Positions 13,140 through 15,202 of a stretch of DNA of 15,202 nt are shown here, in pieces (the first letter of the stretch is position 1; every line of letters begins with the position of its first letter). The translations under genes and the position numbers were made by a program. This DNA comes from CAYNTC01 sp964432925 (GTDB lineage: Bacteria; Planctomycetota; Phycisphaerae; Sedimentisphaerales; Anaerobacaceae): the NCBI GenBank assembly GCA_964432925.1, contig CAYSPM010000058.1, forward strand, positions 1 through 15,202. Direction: 5' to 3'. The notes beneath the pieces were generated by a model. That model saw nothing but the letters and a program-made list of their open reading frames with translations, did not search any database and was not told the DNA's origin.

Positions 13140-13445
13140 TTGGAAAAAACGGTATATGAAGCAGCAGTTGAGATAAAAGACACAAACGGCTTGCACATGC
13201 AGCCGGCAATGCGATTCGTTGATCTCGCAAATCAGTTTGATTGCGACATTACAATCAGCAACGGCAAAGACACTGTAGATGGCAAAAGCATAATGCAGGT
13301 TACGATGCTCGCTGCGGTACGGGGGACCAAACTTACTATAAGAACCGAAGGAACAGATGCGGAAAAAGCGATAAACGCATTACGCGAGTTTGTAGAAGAA
13401 CAAATCTCAGATGGAAAAGGGCAGGGCAAACGAGAGAACCGTTAG
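13140..13445 (+). CDS. ptsH: HPr-family phosphocarrier protein with Arg17-to-Gln change
   Basis: The protein has 101 residues from TTG at 13140. It carries the HPr core: EIKDTNGLHMQPAMRFVDLAN (phospho-His19), VDGKSIMQVTMLAA (Ser50, equivalent of Ser46), TLxIRxEGxDAExAxxAL and a charged tail. It shuttles phosphate from Enzyme I to EIIA. The usual HARP motif reads HMQP, so the Arg that stabilises phospho-His is Gln. The His-to-Ser spacing (31) is normal. The open frame continues upstream to ATG 13056 and ATG 13017 inside ptsN, but that would add a non-homologous 28 to 41 residue tail. GAGGA at 13131-13135 lies only 4 nt before the TTG, so the start is not certain. Confidence 0.85.
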   Translation: MEKTVYEAAVEIKDTNGLHMQPAMRFVDLANQFDCDITISNGKDTVDGKSIMQVTMLAAVRGTKLTIRTEGTDAEKAINALREFVEEQISDGKGQGKRENR

Positions 13446-13464
13446 AAACCGGTAGAAACGAGAG

Positions 13465-15202
13465 ATGGAGATAAAAAAAGGAATAGCCGTTTCCCCAGGT
13501 ATTTCTATAGCCAAGTCGCTAATCATAGACTCTGAAGACTACAGAATTCCTCGGCGTTCTATAAATCCTTCGCAACGGATAACAGAGATCCAGCGTGTGC
13601 GAAATGCCTTTAGAGATGCGATCGCTGAGTTGACCGAACTTGAACAGGCACAGGATCAAACCGGAGGCGGCAGGATAAAAGATATTTTTGCGGTGCATCT
13701 GCGCTACTTGCGCGACAGAAGTCTGCGAAGGAAAGTGACGGATTTAGTTCATTCAGAATCCGTTACAGCAGAGTATGCCGTCTCGAGTGTCCTGCGTCAA
13801 ATCGCAGAACATTTCAGCAATATTAAGGACACTTACATAAGCGAGCGAGCTGCGGATATCTACGATATGGAAAGACGTCTGCTCAAGCAGCTTCTCGGCC
13901 ATAAAAGAGAGGATATTGATCATTTGAGCGAAGAGGTCGCAATTGTCGCTCGGGAGCTAAGCCCAACTCAGACCGCCAGCTTCAACAAGAATTTCGTAAA
14001 AGGGCTTGCAACCGATGCGGGCGGACGAACCAGCCACACTGCTATCGTGGCTCGCTCCTTGGGTATACCAGCAGTGGTCGCTCTGGAGGACCTTACAGAA
14101 ATCGTCAGAGGAGGAGACACGGTCATTATAGATGGTAACCGCGGTATAGTAATCGTCAATCCTGATGATGAAACGATTAAGCAGTATCAAGAATATTCGC
14201 GGGAGTTCATAGAACTCGAGCATAAACTTGATGCCATAAAAGAAAAACCAGCCATCACCCGTGATGGTGTAGAAATCAAACTCTTGGGCAATATTGAGTT
14301 TCCAGATGAGGCCGAATCAGTCCTTCAAAAGGGAGGCGATGGTATAGGCTTATACCGAACGGAGTTTTTATATCTTAACAGACCCACTGAGCCAACAGAG
14401 CAAGATCACTATGACGCTTATGCTGAGACTGTCCGAGTTTTCAAGCACCGGCCGGTGATAATAAGGATCGTCGATCTTGGTGCGGACAAATACACGCAAA
14501 GCAAACGGTTTGCACCTGAGCCGAATCCGTTCCTGGGATTACGATCCATCAGATTTTGCCTTCAAAACCTCACAATGTTCAAGACACAATTGCATGCAAT
14601 TCTTCGGGCCTCGGTTCTTGGCGAGGTCAGGATAATGTTTCCTTTGATCACAAACCAGCAGGAGATGATGCAGGCTAAAATGATCTTGCGCGACGTTATG
14701 GAAGATCTTGACGAAGAGTCCATAGCGTATAACAAGGACATCCAGGTGGGCATCATGATAGAAACACCATCGGCCGCCTTGACCGCTTCGACCCTTGCAA
14801 GAGACGCAGACTTTTTCAGCATTGGAACGAACGACCTTACACAATACACATTGGCTGTGGATAGAGGAAACGAATTAGTATCTACGCTGTATTCGGCAGC
14901 GGATCCTGCGGTGTTGCGTCTTATCAGAACGGTTATACAGGACGCACATAAATCGCAAATCGACGTTGCGATTTGTGGGGAGACAGCCTCCGAACCAGAA
15001 TACATTATGTTATTGCTTGGAATGGGTATCAGAACTCTCTCGCTCACTCCGCCTATGATACCGGAGATAAAACAGATTATTCGCTCAGTCACCATTGAAG
15101 ACTGCAACAATGTAGCAAGAGAAGCGCTCGGCATGAATTCGGAAAGGCAAATATCAAGTTACCTGCGCAACGCTGCAAGAAAGATTCTGCCGGAGGCCTT
15201 TT
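13465..15202 (+). CDS. ptsI: PTS Enzyme I (phosphoenolpyruvate-protein phosphotransferase), 3' end outside window
   Basis: The frame is open from ATG 13465 to the window end (579 codons, close to the full family length of about 570-590). It starts MEIKKGIAVSPGISIAKS. The HPr-binding helical domain is followed by the phospho-His loop ATDAGGRTSHTAIVARSLG with His191 as the active residue (His189 in E. coli). The PEP-binding barrel shows GDGIGLYRTEFLYL, RIVDLGADK, NPFLGLRSIR, GIMIETPSAA, FSIGTNDLTQYTLAVDR and the catalytic-Cys motif CGE. Small departures from common Enzyme I are RIVDLGADK for RTLDIGGDK and CGETAS for CGEMAG; the catalytic residues are kept. The gene starts 19 nt after ptsH, and the three PTS genes probably share a transcript. 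Only a short GAGAG precedes the ATG. The stop codon is not in the window. Confidence 0.95.
   Translation, partial: MEIKKGIAVSPGISIAKSLIIDSEDYRIPRRSINPSQRITEIQRVRNAFRDAIAELTELEQAQDQTGGGRIKDIFAVHLRYLRDRSLRRKVTDLVHSESVTAEYAVSSVLRQIAEHFSNIKDTYISERAADIYDMERRLLKQLLGHKREDIDHLSEEVAIVARELSPTQTASFNKNFVKGLATDAGGRTSHTAIVARSLGIPAVVALEDLTEIVRGGDTVIIDGNRGIVIVNPDDETIKQYQEYSREFIELEHKLDAIKEKPAITRDGVEIKLLGNIEFPDEAESVLQKGGDGIGLYRTEFLYLNRPTEPTEQDHYDAYAETVRVFKHRPVIIRIVDLGADKYTQSKRFAPEPNPFLGLRSIRFCLQNLTMFKTQLHAILRASVLGEVRIMFPLITNQQEMMQAKMILRDVMEDLDEESIAYNKDIQVGIMIETPSAALTASTLARDADFFSIGTNDLTQYTLAVDRGNELVSTLYSAADPAVLRLIRTVIQDAHKSQIDVAICGETASEPEYIMLLLGMGIRTLSLTPPMIPEIKQIIRSVTIEDCNNVAREALGMNSERQISSYLRNAARKILPEAF

Noticed and set aside
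14539..15134. Minus-strand frames of 101 and 190 residues.
   Set aside because: They lie antisense to strongly conserved Enzyme I motifs and resemble nothing known.
1..15202. tRNA, rRNA, insertion sequence or integrase features.
   Set aside because: I saw no cloverleaf-like sequences, rRNA motifs, transposase-like ORFs or terminal inverted repeats.

Overview
The window looks like chromosomal DNA from an anaerobic planctomycete of the class Phycisphaerae (MSBL9 / Sedimentisphaerales-like). This is an inference. It rests on a giant exported mosaic protein with two GEVED domains and Cys-rich NDDC...YDGCGC repeats, a style common in that group, together with siroheme-dependent (Ahb) heme genes and a PTS phosphorelay with no visible sugar permease. 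Non-ATG starts are frequent: TTG, GTG and one probable CTG, each chosen from Shine-Dalgarno (SD) spacing or homology.

Region 1 (1-1897, + strand) is a two-gene heme operon. It holds the C-terminal part of a radical SAM heme-synthase-type protein (AhbD/AhbC/NirJ family), cut by the window edge. This is followed, with a 4-base overlap, by a fused AhbA-AhbB siroheme decarboxylase that probably starts at a CTG.

Region 2 (1920-9557, - strand) is one 2439-residue secreted protein with its own control elements. From upstream to downstream these are a 17-bp-spaced promoter, a leader of about 200 nt with a Phe-rich 21-codon mini-ORF, a nested hairpin and a possible H-type pseudoknot, a strong SD, the gene, and a textbook intrinsic terminator. 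The protein carries a signal peptide, two GEVED domains, four exact-length 127-residue Cys-rich tandem repeats, and a set of recurring 'ADDF/W-C...I.WWGSY' modules. One of those modules is split by a roughly 490-residue insertion holding a LamG-like and a GATase/ThuA-like fold. Two of the 127-residue repeats share a 383-bp tract with no differences at all.

Region 3 (9667-10305) contains a stand-alone hisI (- strand) and a divergent promoter region.

Region 4 (10306-15202, + strand) is a co-directional gene series: an LPG-synthase-TM/AglD-type membrane protein, a DUF502 membrane protein, a short ribosome hibernation factor (hpf), an EIIA-Ntr/Fru domain protein (ptsN-like), HPr and Enzyme I (running off the window). 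The last four resemble the hpf-ptsN-HPr neighbourhood known from Proteobacteria, here with Enzyme I beside it, and suggest a regulatory phosphorelay. HPr keeps its phospho-His and its Ser-46 equivalent but has Gln where Arg17 normally sits.
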